A stretch of 39,459 bases of DNA from Gammaproteobacteria bacterium (GCA_003331585.1 QOPG01000012.1:1-39459); one strand, 5' to 3'. Counted from the first letter of the stretch, positions 16,024 to 25,056 are shown. Numbers and translations are program-made. The notes: generated by a model from the letters alone, not told the origin.

Positions 16024-17751
16024 TTATTTCGATGAAGATGTTCTAATTACCCGAGAGTCACCTCTGTCTCTGGGATCTGAAGCGGCAATCCACGAGTCTT
16101 GTTTTTTCATTATTATTTGTATGTCACCATAGTCGTAGCTATGAGGTACAGCTTTATAGCCTTTCTCTCCTAATAGGAGTATTGTCTCCTGAGGTAGGGG
16201 TTTCCCAATGGAAAAACCGTTATAAGTAACCTCATCTGGAGGGAGTAATTGGTGATGAAAACGAGTTGCTTCTATTGCCTCAAAAGGTGTCATATCAAAA
16301 TCGATAATATTTACAATTGCCTGAAATACACTCGTGAAAATTGTAGACCCGCCTGGAGTACCTAAAACCATCTCTACTTTATCGTCTTTCATAATAATGG
16401 TTGGTGACATAGAAGAAAGCATTCTCTTTTCAGGTTGAATTTCATTAGCAACATTTCCGACAACTCCAAAAATATTTGGCACACCCGGTTTTGCACTAAA
16501 ATCATCCATTTCATTATTCAGTAAAAATCCCGCACCTTCTATGACCACTCCGCTTCCATAATTCCAATTAATGGTATAAGTATTGGAAACAGCATTACCC
16601 CATTGATCAACTATTGAATAATGAGTGGTATCTGGTGATTCTAAACCAGGATTCACCCCTTCAATTGTTGAAATAGAATCAGGATTAACTTCTAATGCCC
16701 TCTTAGCAATGTAGTCTTCACTAATTAACGTTTCCATGTCTATATCAAAGAAATCAGGGTCACCCAAATACTCCGCTCGATCAGCAAAAACTCTTTTTTC
16801 CATTTCAGCTACTAAATGAATGTATTGCGCTGAATTGTGGTCTAGATTTATAAAATAATGCTGCAAGTAGTCCTTCATCTTTAATAATTGAATAATCGCA
16901 AAGCCACCTGAGCTTGGTGGTGGCGAAGAAATAATCTCATAGTCGCGCCATCTCGCTCTTAGCGGTTTTCTCCAAACAGCTTCATAAGCATTCAAGTCTT
17001 CCATGGTTATCAAACCATTGCTTTTTTTCATCTGCTCAACGATAAGTTCAGCTGTTTTTCCAAAATAAAAGTCTTCCGCACCAAATTCAGCAATTCTTCT
17101 CAGTGTTTCGGCTAACTCAGGTTGCTTGAATTTCTCCTTTGTGTCTATATGCAAAAAATATTGTTCAAAATTTGTCTTATTTCTAAACCAATCACGCATT
17201 CCTTGTATATCATCCACTAATATTTTTGCTGGAAAAAAACCTTCTTCAGCGAGCTTAATTGCCGGTTCAACCAGTTCCTTCCATGGGAGTTTCCCAAAAC
17301 GCTGATGTGCCTTCCAAAAACCCGAAACGGTACCAGGAACTCCTGCTGCTTGCCCTCCAATTAAAGTGGAGTATTCAACTACATTTCCATCTTGATCTAG
17401 ATACATGTCTTTGTGTGCGGCTTTTGGTGCTTTTTCACGATAATCGATAAACGCGATTTCATCATCCATCTTTATTGTCATGAAACCACCGCCACCAATA
17501 TTACCAGCGTCAATGTATGTCACTGCGAGAGCTAATCCTGTGGCAACTGCTGCATCGACTGCATTCCCACCTTTGTTGAGTATCTCTTGAGCCACATCAG
17601 TACCAAAATTATCTGGTGTTGCTATTGCGGCATATGAATTATGATCTATCTCGTCTTTTTTTTGAGCGGTTAAATCACATCCTTGAATGATTAAAAAAAG
17701 ACATAGAGTTAATGAGGTTAAAAATGATGCCTTTGTATATTTATGATTCAT
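16024..17751 (-). CDS. ggt: Gamma-glutamyltranspeptidase, lipoprotein form
   Basis: Cleaves gamma-glutamyl bonds of glutathione and related compounds in the periplasm, releasing or transferring glutamate. 575 residues, the usual precursor length. The signal sequence ends with IQGC (Cys25), a lipobox, so the enzyme is probably membrane-anchored. The large-subunit region begins YAAIATPDNFGTDVAQEILNKGGNAVDAAVA. The autocleavage nucleophile is the Thr of TTHYSIVDQWGNAVSNT, which starts the small subunit, and SSMSPTIIMKDDKVEMVLGTPGGS is the conserved substrate loop. It starts 3 nt after the stop of the PuuC-like dehydrogenase, so it is the last gene of that operon. This suggests work on gamma-glutamyl amines as well as glutathione. 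Confidence 0.94.
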   Translation of the reverse strand: MNHKYTKASFLTSLTLCLFLIIQGCDLTAQKKDEIDHNSYAAIATPDNFGTDVAQEILNKGGNAVDAAVATGLALAVTYIDAGNIGGGGFMTIKMDDEIAFIDYREKAPKAAHKDMYLDQDGNVVEYSTLIGGQAAGVPGTVSGFWKAHQRFGKLPWKELVEPAIKLAEEGFFPAKILVDDIQGMRDWFRNKTNFEQYFLHIDTKEKFKQPELAETLRRIAEFGAEDFYFGKTAELIVEQMKKSNGLITMEDLNAYEAVWRKPLRARWRDYEIISSPPPSSGGFAIIQLLKMKDYLQHYFINLDHNSAQYIHLVAEMEKRVFADRAEYLGDPDFFDIDMETLISEDYIAKRALEVNPDSISTIEGVNPGLESPDTTHYSIVDQWGNAVSNTYTINWNYGSGVVIEGAGFLLNNEMDDFSAKPGVPNIFGVVGNVANEIQPEKRMLSSMSPTIIMKDDKVEMVLGTPGGSTIFTSVFQAIVNIIDFDMTPFEAIEATRFHHQLLPPDEVTYNGFSIGKPLPQETILLLGEKGYKAVPHSYDYGDIQIIMKKQDSWIAASDPRDRGDSRVIRTSSSK

Positions 17752-17754
17752 TAT

Positions 17755-19242
17755 TTAAAGAGAAATCCAGGCTGTTTTTAGGTCGGTGTATTTTTCTAGT
17801 GCATGCAGAGATCTGTCATGACCATTACCTGATTGCTTAACTCCTCCAAGGGGAACAGTAATGTCAGCACCACCATAACAATTAACATGGACTACGCCCG
17901 CACGAATGGATTTAACCATCCTATGGGCTTTACTTAAATCTGATGTCCAAACTGCTGCTGCTAATCCATAAACTGTATCATTTGCAATCTTAATCGCATC
18001 TACTTCATCTTTACATTTGATTACACTAAGAACAGGGCCAAACACCTCGTCTTGGGCGATTTTCATATCATTAGAAACGTTGGAAAATATCGTCGGTTCC
18101 ATATAAAAGCCACCGGTTTCTTTATTTATTTGCTTTCCTCCAACTCTTAGATTTGCTCCATCATTAACAGCTTTTTCTACGTAGTTTAGATTTTTTACAA
18201 GTTGATCTTGTGAGGAAACTGCACCCAAATTCGATGATAGGTCAAGCGGATCTCCAACAACAAGATCTTTTGATTGAGTAATTAATTTTTCTGTAAATTC
18301 CTCCGCAATGGATTCTTCAATAATTAATCTAGAACCAGCAACACAAACTTGACCAGAGTTTCTAAAAATACCACCCAAGCTTTGAGTTACCGCCGCATCA
18401 ATATCTGGCGTATCTGCAAAAACAATATTTGGAGATTTTCCTCCAAGCTCAAGGTACACCCTTTTTAAGTTGGATAAAGATGCGTATTCAAGGATTTTTC
18501 GTCCAACTGCACCCGAACCCGTAAATGCGATAACATCGACATCCATATGCATGGCAAGTGCTTTTCCAGCAATCTCTCCTTCACCGGTTATGACGTTGAA
18601 TACACCTTCGGGTATGCCTGCCTCTATTGCTAATTCAGCTAGTCTTAGCAAGGATAAAGATGCATTTTCTGCAGCCTTTATAATGATGGAGTTTCCTGCT
18701 GCAAGTGCAGGTGCAAATTTCCAAGACCCTATCATCAGTGGAAAATTCCAAGGAATAATGGCGCCAATCACTCCAATTGGTTCTCTGTGAATTAAGCCAA
18801 GAATACTGTTTTGTGTTGGTGCAATTTCACCATAAATTTTATCAATTGTTTCTGCGTAATAACGAATACAACCAGCAGTACTCATGGGTTCAGCCATAAT
18901 AGCCATATTTATTTCAGTGCCATTATCTCTAACACCGAGAACAGCAAGTTCTAATGCATTTTCCTCTATGAGGTCAGCGAATTTATTCAGGATCTTCTTT
19001 TTTTCTTGAGGAGAGGCTTTAGACCATGATCCTTTTTCAAAAGATTGCCTTGCAACTGTTACCGCAAGATCAACATCGTTTTCATCCGCATTAGCTATGG
19101 CTGTAAAAACTTTTCCATCAATCGGGCTCGAGACATCAAGCATTTTTCCTGATTTCGAGGGAATGTCTTTACTACCTATAAATAATTTTTGTGGTTTTAT
19201 TTCTTTATTTCTAAGTAGATTTATATCTTCTTGTTTAAGCAT
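17755..19242 (-). CDS. puuC: Aldehyde dehydrogenase, PuuC type
   Basis: 495 residues, exactly the length of E. coli PuuC, which oxidises gamma-glutamyl-gamma-aminobutyraldehyde with NAD(P)+. Landmarks are PWNFPLMIGSWKFAPALAAGNS near 167, FTGSGAVGRK near 243, the general-base Glu in LELGGKSPN near 265, and the nucleophile Cys in FRNSGQVCVAGSRL near 300. The C-terminus KQSGNGHDRSLHALEKYTDLKTAWISL is strikingly PuuC-like. KAAE replaces the common KPSE but keeps the NAD-binding Lys. It lies between a DUF4396-like gene and ggt. Broad-specificity aldehyde dehydrogenases look similar, so the substrate stays inferred. Confidence 0.85.
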   Translation of the reverse strand: MLKQEDINLLRNKEIKPQKLFIGSKDIPSKSGKMLDVSSPIDGKVFTAIANADENDVDLAVTVARQSFEKGSWSKASPQEKKKILNKFADLIEENALELAVLGVRDNGTEINMAIMAEPMSTAGCIRYYAETIDKIYGEIAPTQNSILGLIHREPIGVIGAIIPWNFPLMIGSWKFAPALAAGNSIIIKAAENASLSLLRLAELAIEAGIPEGVFNVITGEGEIAGKALAMHMDVDVIAFTGSGAVGRKILEYASLSNLKRVYLELGGKSPNIVFADTPDIDAAVTQSLGGIFRNSGQVCVAGSRLIIEESIAEEFTEKLITQSKDLVVGDPLDLSSNLGAVSSQDQLVKNLNYVEKAVNDGANLRVGGKQINKETGGFYMEPTIFSNVSNDMKIAQDEVFGPVLSVIKCKDEVDAIKIANDTVYGLAAAVWTSDLSKAHRMVKSIRAGVVHVNCYGGADITVPLGGVKQSGNGHDRSLHALEKYTDLKTAWISL

Positions 19243-19253
19243 ATTTTTTCCTA

Positions 19254-19688
19254 TTAATGGCAGGCTTTACCGTACTTTTTCAAACGAAAATAGTTATAAG
19301 GAAGTGGAGTTAAGAATCCAGCAGTCCACATGGGGAGGATGGTATACATAGTGATTTTTGCTTGTCCACCGGTCATAAAGTAGTCAGTTGCATTCATGGC
19401 AATTTCCATTGAAATCATAGAAATAAGTGACATTCCAATCGCAGTTTTGAAAGCTTTTTTTGTTCCCATTTGCTTCATTAGAATAAAAGTTTCTAACATA
19501 ATTGATGTTAATAGGCCGTTAATAATTGCAAGAACCATAATACCCATTACAGGAAATTCTATTCCAGAGAATTGAAAGTACAAGATAGTCCCAAAATCAC
19601 CTATGGAGCATCCAACTAAACACCACATTGTATTGTATGAGGCTGTTTTCCATGTATGTTTACAGTTCCAAAAAATCTTATTCACCAT
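19254..19688 (-). CDS. DUF4396-like small membrane protein
   Basis: 144 residues with four predicted membrane helices: CLVGCSIGDFGTILYFQF near 23-40, a second near 46-68, a third near 82-98 and a fourth near 113-132. The segment TMWCLVGCSIGD with its Cys-Gly pattern, and the ME/N residues in ISMEIAMNATDYFM, recall the DUF4396 family, whose function is unknown. The C-terminus is basic and ends KACH. It is 11 nt upstream of the aldehyde dehydrogenase and 6 nt downstream of the exported protein, so it is firmly within the operon. Confidence 0.65.
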   Translation of the reverse strand: MVNKIFWNCKHTWKTASYNTMWCLVGCSIGDFGTILYFQFSGIEFPVMGIMVLAIINGLLTSIMLETFILMKQMGTKKAFKTAIGMSLISMISMEIAMNATDYFMTGGQAKITMYTILPMWTAGFLTPLPYNYFRLKKYGKACH

Positions 19689-19694
19689 ATTCGT

Positions 19695-20795
19695 TCAATT
19701 AATTTGTCTTCGATGAGATCTTTCGAAATACATATCAAGTTTATTTTCGTTATACATTTGTCGATAAAATGAATCAGGGTCACACTCGTAAGGATAGATT
19801 TCAGTTGTTGGGTTTTTTACCCATTTTCTTCTTCTGATCGGGGGTTGCTTATAATTATCAGGATCCAATAATGTTATAACAGCACTGAGCGTATCCCCGT
19901 CCTCACTTATGCTATAACGTTCATGCATTCTCGCGCCTTCAGAAATTGGCTCTCCACGAAAATCTCTTACATTACCTTCTAACATTTGTGTTTCTATGAT
20001 CAGCTCATCACCGTCCCAATAACCATTTGAAAATCCCATTCCTGAGGCAGGGTAGTATTCAGGTGGTTCTTTATCATCTAAGTATATTCGCCTTACTTCA
20101 CTATCCACTTCATATAAAAAAGTTAAACGATTATCACTGTTTAACACTTCAAATGGATAGGCGCCCCAAGCAACAATAGCAACAATTCCTGGAGAAACGC
20201 ATCTAACATTGGGTTGATCGTAATGATCAATGTAATCGTCATGCCAAGCTTGAGCTTTTTCAGTCAAATCCATTGAATATTTTCTAAAATCAACACCTGG
20301 TGCAGGTGTCCAGATACCGGATAAGTCTCTTGGATTCGATGCAGTATTTCTGGTTTTTACTTCTTTTCTAGTAGCACGCCAAATTCCTCCGTACTCTGGA
20401 TTTTCAGTTGTTCCTTCGATTGTAAATGAGCCTGACATAGTGCCATCAGAATATTTACCAGACAGTCTCCTAAAAAATACAAAGCCAGCCAAATCTCTGC
20501 TATCAATAAGAATTTCTATATTTTCATTTTCAATTTTTACTTCAACTGGCCCGCCTTCAACGTGACCCATCCATTCGTCATTAATTTTTGTTATAGATAA
20601 TTCGCCAATGATCGCAGCTTCATTATCCGATGGTGCGCCAATTGTAATCGAGTTATCAATCAGTTGATCTGCACCATCTAGTCTTAACATCCATTTCCCA
20701 TCAATAGATTGAGCTTCAGTAATCGATATAATGGATAACGATAACCAAATAACCTCAAAGACGAAGATGCGTTTTTTTGTAAAATAATTGATCAT
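19695..20795 (-). CDS. Exported beta-rich protein of unknown function
   Basis: 366 residues. A hydrophobic N-terminus with cleavage near A28 (ITEAQSIDGKW) marks it as exported. It appears to have two beta-rich parts: one of about 29-140 with repeated G-x-W and x-G-S-F strands (SGKYSDGTMSGSF, GGIWRATR), and one of about 155-350 opening with DLSGIWTPAP. The second contains LTEKAQAWHDDY, RCVSPGIVAI, NRLTFLYEVDSEVRRIYLD and NGYWDGDELIIETQ. That second part is a pattern I recognise from many marine and acidobacterial exported hypotheticals found beside DUF6152 proteins, as here. No catalytic motif can be assigned. The start is 52 bp downstream of the DUF6152-like gene. Confidence 0.7.
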   Translation of the reverse strand: MINYFTKKRIFVFEVIWLSLSIISITEAQSIDGKWMLRLDGADQLIDNSITIGAPSDNEAAIIGELSITKINDEWMGHVEGGPVEVKIENENIEILIDSRDLAGFVFFRRLSGKYSDGTMSGSFTIEGTTENPEYGGIWRATRKEVKTRNTASNPRDLSGIWTPAPGVDFRKYSMDLTEKAQAWHDDYIDHYDQPNVRCVSPGIVAIVAWGAYPFEVLNSDNRLTFLYEVDSEVRRIYLDDKEPPEYYPASGMGFSNGYWDGDELIIETQMLEGNVRDFRGEPISEGARMHERYSISEDGDTLSAVITLLDPDNYKQPPIRRRKWVKNPTTEIYPYECDPDSFYRQMYNENKLDMYFERSHRRQIN

Positions 20796-20847
20796 ATGCC
20801 CATTGCTTGTTAGTTGTTAATTTTTATTGTATCTGGTTTGTAATATC

Positions 20848-21234
20848 CTAATCAGGATAATTCTGACCTAGGCTTGATCCATCAGGCAATTTAATAGATA
20901 TCACTGATAGAAGCTTTCTCCCATCTCTCCCTGGATGACCGAAGATGCTTATTTTATCACCCACTTTAATTGTGTTTTTTGTCCATCCTTTTCTTACCAG
21001 AAGTGAAGGGCTACTCGTTCTGACATCCCAGTTTTCGCTCTCTCCCGAGGAATTTTCGGTCTCAACGTAATACCTTACATGAGGATTTCGAAACCATATT
21101 TCTGTTACAGTTCCGACAATAGCGATTTTTTCCTCGGCGGTAAACTCGACAGCAAATGAATGATGTCCTTGCGCACTGCTATTAAGGAGCATCAATGAGA
21201 GCAAGATTTTAAATTTCTTATTATGGGTAAACAT
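20848..21234 (-). CDS. DUF6152-like periplasmic protein, copy 1
   Basis: 128 residues with an N-terminal signal peptide ending about NSSAQG. The mature protein opens with HHSFAVEFTAEEKIAIVGTVTEIWFRNPHVRYYVE, the hallmark of DUF6152: an N-terminal His pair followed by a small OB-like beta barrel. It ends with DKISIFGHPGRDGRKLLSV and an added proline-aspartate tail. Function is unknown; the exposed His-His at the mature end could bind metal. It is the first gene of the minus-strand operon that continues to ggt, and is divergent from the hydratase-like gene and second DUF6152 copy. Confidence 0.8.
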   Translation of the reverse strand: MFTHNKKFKILLSLMLLNSSAQGHHSFAVEFTAEEKIAIVGTVTEIWFRNPHVRYYVETENSSGESENWDVRTSSPSLLVRKGWTKNTIKVGDKISIFGHPGRDGRKLLSVISIKLPDGSSLGQNYPD

Positions 21235-21235
21235 A

Positions 21236-21282
21236 AATTATTCCTAACAGATCCACTATAGATTATAGTGTAATTATTCCTA
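21236..21282. promoter_or_regulatory. Symmetric operator-like element between the two DUF6152 loci
   Basis: An 11-bp direct repeat AATTATTCCTA occurs at 21236-21246 and 21272-21282. Between the copies lies a perfect inverted repeat, CACTATA (21254-21260), GAT, TATAGTG (21264-21270). The element fills most of the 112-bp divergent intergenic region, so it could control both directions. No regulator is assigned. Confidence 0.4.
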
Positions 21283-21346
21283 TTTGTTTATCTAGATTTG
21301 TATTAAATAGTTTATGTATCAATAAAATTAAATAAACCAGTATTTT

Positions 21347-22264
21347 ATGAAAACAATTCTTCGAAACCTAAAAAATTCTTTGTTTTTTCTCTTTTTAGCT
21401 TATTCTTCTTTTGCTGAAATCAACACATCAAACAATAATGAAATCAATAATGACGTAAAAAAAATGGCAGCGGATTTTATTGATTTAAAACCAATGAGAG
21501 GTTTTAAATATCAAAATATTTCATTGAGTGAGGCTTATGATTGGCAAAAAGTTATGGCAGATTATTTGGGAGAAGAATTAGGCCCAGTTGTGGGTTACAA
21601 GACTGGCGGACATAATGAGGGTCCATCATTCCCTACTTTTCCTCCAGAAGGGATTCGAGGTTTAATTCTTAAAAATATGATATTACCTAGTAATTCAAGT
21701 ATTACGATAAATTCAACAGTGAGGGGTTTTCTTGAAGCCGATTTTGCTCTGAGAGTGAGAGATCATTCTATTAATTCAGCAGCAAGTGATGAAGAAATTC
21801 TATTAGGTTTAGACGCAATAATCCCCTTTGCTGAAGTCCCTGATCCCTATTATGAAAGTGGAACCAGATCTATTTTTGGAACTGTTGTGTCTAATATGGG
21901 CAGTAGATTTTCTTTTGTTGGAAAACCGATAGAGCTTGATGGAGATACCGATTGGTTAACAAAACTGAATAATTTTACTTTTGCAGTGCATGATGAATAC
22001 GGGAATACCATTGATACGGGACAGATAAAAGGTTGGTATGAGCCAATAAAGGTTGTGAGATGGTTGAGAGATCATTTATTAAAATCAGGAATCAAGCTTA
22101 AATCAGGAGATTTAATTTCACTTGGAAATATTGGAATAATCCGACAAATTCATCCAAATTCACCTCGAGGTCCAGCATACAAAAATAATTCTTTTGTTTT
22201 GAGTTATTATGGCCTTAGTGATGATCCTGTAAGTGTGATTATTAATTTAGATAGGACTAAATAG
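21347..22264 (+). CDS. Exported fumarylacetoacetase-fold / 2-keto-4-pentenoate hydratase-like protein
   Basis: 305 residues. A signal peptide (MKTILRNLKN, then a Phe/Leu-rich core, cleavage after SSFAE) suggests export, which is unusual for this normally cytoplasmic enzyme fold. The body resembles the MhpD/FAH family: LSEAYDWQKVMADYLGEELGPVVGYKTGG near residue 60, the metal-ligand region GFLEADFALRVRD near 130, AIIPFAEVPDPYY near 160, and the C-terminal GDLISLGNIGIIRQI strand. The E-x-D and later E that could bind a divalent metal are present. The substrate is unknown. A second DUF6152-like gene starts 2 nt after its stop. Confidence 0.8.
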   Translation: MKTILRNLKNSLFFLFLAYSSFAEINTSNNNEINNDVKKMAADFIDLKPMRGFKYQNISLSEAYDWQKVMADYLGEELGPVVGYKTGGHNEGPSFPTFPPEGIRGLILKNMILPSNSSITINSTVRGFLEADFALRVRDHSINSAASDEEILLGLDAIIPFAEVPDPYYESGTRSIFGTVVSNMGSRFSFVGKPIELDGDTDWLTKLNNFTFAVHDEYGNTIDTGQIKGWYEPIKVVRWLRDHLLKSGIKLKSGDLISLGNIGIIRQIHPNSPRGPAYKNNSFVLSYYGLSDDPVSVIINLDRTK

Positions 22265-22265
22265 A

Positions 22266-22673
22266 GTGCCCAAAAATTATTTATTTGCTTTTGTTGTAAC
22301 TTTATCAATAACAATAGTTCCTTTATCATCTTTTTCTCATCATGGGTGGTCGTACTACAAAGAAAATGTAGAAAAAATTGTCACTATAGTCGATTTAAAA
22401 CTTCGAAATCCACATGACCAGCTTTTAGTCGAGGATGAAGATGGAAAAGAATGGAATTTATTACTTGCGCCACCATCCAGAAACCGCAGATTTGGTTTTG
22501 ATGGAAGTAATATAGAGGTCGGAGACGAAATAGGAATTATTGGACAAAAACATACCAGTAAATATGAGATTAAAGTCCATTGTATTTTTAAAGAAAACGA
22601 AAAGATTTACACTTATCGTTACCCCAACGGAAGAACCAGTTATGAGTTTATGCGCAATAAACCCAATTGCTAG
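22266..22673 (+). CDS. DUF6152-like periplasmic protein, copy 2
   Basis: 135 residues from a GTG start 2 nt after the stop of the hydratase-like gene, implying tight coupling. A signal peptide ends near SSFS, and the mature protein begins HHGWSYY, again a His pair at the new N-terminus. The region VTIVDLKLRNPHDQLLVEDEDGKEWNLLLAPPSRNRRFG parallels copy 1 (NPH motif and a Gly-rich loop), so the two are distant paralogues. The C-terminus differs, with a Tyr/Arg/Asn-rich tail containing Cys107 and Cys135 that might form a disulfide. Function unknown. Confidence 0.7.
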   Translation: MPKNYLFAFVVTLSITIVPLSSFSHHGWSYYKENVEKIVTIVDLKLRNPHDQLLVEDEDGKEWNLLLAPPSRNRRFGFDGSNIEVGDEIGIIGQKHTSKYEIKVHCIFKENEKIYTYRYPNGRTSYEFMRNKPNC

Positions 22674-22768
22674 TAAATGAGAAATAGATGCATTAATATC
22701 GTTTCGATTCGTGTGACTTACGTGTATTATTATGCGCTAATAAATAAGCTATTTATCGGGAGATTTAA

Positions 22769-23920
22769 ATGAAATTCAGAAGCAAACAAATTCATGCAGG
22801 AGTTGTTCCAGATAAAACAACTGGTGCAATTCTAACGCCAATATATCAATCCACAACATTCGTGCAAGACTCAGTAGATAGCTATTTGGCTAAGGGTTAT
22901 TCTTATTCAAGATCTGGTAATCCAACTGTAAAAGCATTGGAGAATAAATTGGCAGAGCTTGAGGGCGGAGCAGATGCAACATGTTATGGCACAGGGATGT
23001 CAGCGGTTCATTGTACTATGCTAGCTTTCTTAAGCGCCGGGGATCATGCAATCATATCTGATGTCGCTTACGGAGGGACCTATCGCCTTTGCACAAAAGT
23101 ATTAAACAGAATGGGTATCGAATTTTCTTTTGCAGATACATCCAATCCCGATGATGTAAAATCTCATGTAAAAGAAAATACTAAGTTATTTTTAACCGAA
23201 ACACCTGCAAATCCAACGATGAAAATATCTGATATTTCAGCGATATCTGAAATAGCTAAATCCGCAAATGCAGTACATGTGGTTGATAACACCCTAATTA
23301 CCCCTTGCTTTCAAAGGGCAATTGAATTGGGTGCGGATTTATCGCTTCATAGTACGACCAAATATTTTGATGGTCATAATGCTACTGTCGGAGGTGTAGT
23401 AGTAGCAAAAACAAAAGAATTAGATGAAAAATTAAGATTTATTCAAAACAGCACAGGCTCGATCATGTCACCAATGGTTGCATGGTTGACTCTTCAAGGA
23501 TGTAAAACCTTGTCAGTAAGAATGGAAGCTCAATCTGCTAATGCAATGGCAATTGCAAAGTTTCTTGAAAATCACCCAAAAGTCAAACAGGTTGCATACC
23601 CAGGACTAGAGTCATTTTCTCAGCATGAATTGGCGAAAAGCCAATCTACTGGCTTTGGAGCTATGTTATGGTTCGAAGTTGAAGGCGGATTGGAGGCTGG
23701 AAAAAGATTAATGGATTCAATTGAATTATGGACTCTGGCAGAAAATTTAGGATCTGTTGAATCATTGATTACTCATCCGGTCACAATGACGCATGCTGAT
23801 GTCGATGAGGCTGAGAGACAAAGGGTTGGTATTATTGATGGCTTAGTTCGTTTATCCGTTGGTTTAGAAGATGGACAAGATCTTATTGATGCTTTGAGCA
23901 AGGCTTTAGATAACGCTTAA
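22769..23920 (+). CDS. PLP-dependent trans-sulfuration enzyme (cystathionine gamma-synthase/lyase family)
   Basis: 383 residues, matching MetB (386). It starts with FRSKQIHAGVVPDKTTGAILTPIYQSTTF. YSRSGNPTVKALENKLAELEGG is the N-terminal signature, TGMSAVH the phosphate-binding region, and LHSTTKYFDGHNATVGG carries the PLP-binding Lys near residue 198. ESLITHPVTMTHADV and GLVRLSVGLEDGQDL form the conserved C-terminus. The family includes cystathionine gamma-synthase, gamma-lyase, O-succinylhomoserine sulfhydrylase and methionine gamma-lyase, which cannot be separated by eye. It appears to be a single-gene unit with a Shine-Dalgarno GGGAGA before the ATG. Confidence 0.9.
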   Translation: MKFRSKQIHAGVVPDKTTGAILTPIYQSTTFVQDSVDSYLAKGYSYSRSGNPTVKALENKLAELEGGADATCYGTGMSAVHCTMLAFLSAGDHAIISDVAYGGTYRLCTKVLNRMGIEFSFADTSNPDDVKSHVKENTKLFLTETPANPTMKISDISAISEIAKSANAVHVVDNTLITPCFQRAIELGADLSLHSTTKYFDGHNATVGGVVVAKTKELDEKLRFIQNSTGSIMSPMVAWLTLQGCKTLSVRMEAQSANAMAIAKFLENHPKVKQVAYPGLESFSQHELAKSQSTGFGAMLWFEVEGGLEAGKRLMDSIELWTLAENLGSVESLITHPVTMTHADVDEAERQRVGIIDGLVRLSVGLEDGQDLIDALSKALDNA

Positions 23921-23933
23921 ATTGTATTTTTGT

Positions 23934-24965
23934 TTATTGGCCTCTGATTTGCGCGTGACAGAGATACAAAGCAACAGTCAATAAAATTAATGCCGTGGCT
24001 TGATGTGCCGCAGCCAATGATATTGGTACATATAATATCAGCGTTGAAATGCCTAATATAAATTGCAGCATGGTAATGCTCACAAGCGTATTGTTTGCCT
24101 TTCGTATTCTTTTGGTTAGATTTAGTTCTCGCATTTTTAACCAGTACAAAATGATCGCAATAAATGTAATAGCTGTTAATACCCGATGAACTAATTGAAC
24201 AGTTATTAAGTTCTCGAAAAAATTTATCCAAATAGGTTGAAGAGAGAATAATCCTGGTGGGAGCCAATAATTCCCCATCATTGGATATGTATTATATATT
24301 TTCCCTGCCTTAAGGCCTGCTACGAAACCACCTGAAATAATTGTAACTATAATAAGCAGAGTTAATCCTAGAGTGATTTTCATAGATTTATTTGGCTTAT
24401 TTTTGAGGGGATATACGAGTGATAATGCAACCCAAAACATAAACCCATATATTAAAAATGCTGATGAAAGATGAGCTGTCAAACGATATTGGCTTACAGC
24501 AGGATTATTGACTAAACCGCTCTTCACCATATACCAGCCAAGAAGGCCCTGCATACCGCCGAGAATTAACATTAAAAGATATTTTGGATATTCATTTTTT
24601 TTTAGGTAACCCTTGAGCATAAAATACAACATCGGAAAGAAATATACGATACCAATAATTCTCCCAAGAACCCTGTGGAGATATTCAAGCCAGAATATAC
24701 CTTTGAAATCCTGAAGATTCATAGAGTAATTCTTTACAATAAACTCTGGAGATTTTTTATACATTTCAAATGTAGCTTGCCATTCATCGAGACTGATTGG
24801 AGGAATGATCCCCATAATTGGTCTCCAGTCGACCATTGATAAACCAGATCCAGTTAGCCTGGTAACACCACCAAGAATCACCATAGAAAATACCATGAAA
24901 CAGCATAATAATAGCCATTTCGCAACCGCCATTCTTTCAATAATATTTGAATCTATAGTTTGCAT
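23934..24965 (-). CDS. ctaA: Haem A synthase (COX15/CtaA family)
   Basis: Converts haem O to haem A in the inner membrane for aa3-type cytochrome oxidases. 343 residues with eight predicted helices. Family signatures are GGVTRLTGSGLSMVDWRPIMGIIPP near residue 27, the haem-ligand His in LEYLHRVLGRIIG, AHLSSAFLIYGF near 145, VQLVHRVLTAI near 254, and LAAAHQATALILL near the end. The family's paired His residues are therefore all present. It is preceded on the same strand by an Lrp-type regulator 91 bp away and ends 13 nt from the convergent trans-sulfuration gene. No cytochrome oxidase subunits are nearby. Confidence 0.92.
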   Translation of the reverse strand: MQTIDSNIIERMAVAKWLLLCCFMVFSMVILGGVTRLTGSGLSMVDWRPIMGIIPPISLDEWQATFEMYKKSPEFIVKNYSMNLQDFKGIFWLEYLHRVLGRIIGIVYFFPMLYFMLKGYLKKNEYPKYLLMLILGGMQGLLGWYMVKSGLVNNPAVSQYRLTAHLSSAFLIYGFMFWVALSLVYPLKNKPNKSMKITLGLTLLIIVTIISGGFVAGLKAGKIYNTYPMMGNYWLPPGLFSLQPIWINFFENLITVQLVHRVLTAITFIAIILYWLKMRELNLTKRIRKANNTLVSITMLQFILGISTLILYVPISLAAAHQATALILLTVALYLCHAQIRGQ

Positions 24966-25056
24966 TTTCCAATTGATAAATTGTTATTCATAAAACAAAT
25001 ATTTTGGGCTTAGTCTCAGAAAATCAAGATGAAATACAAGCTTATCTTATGAGATT

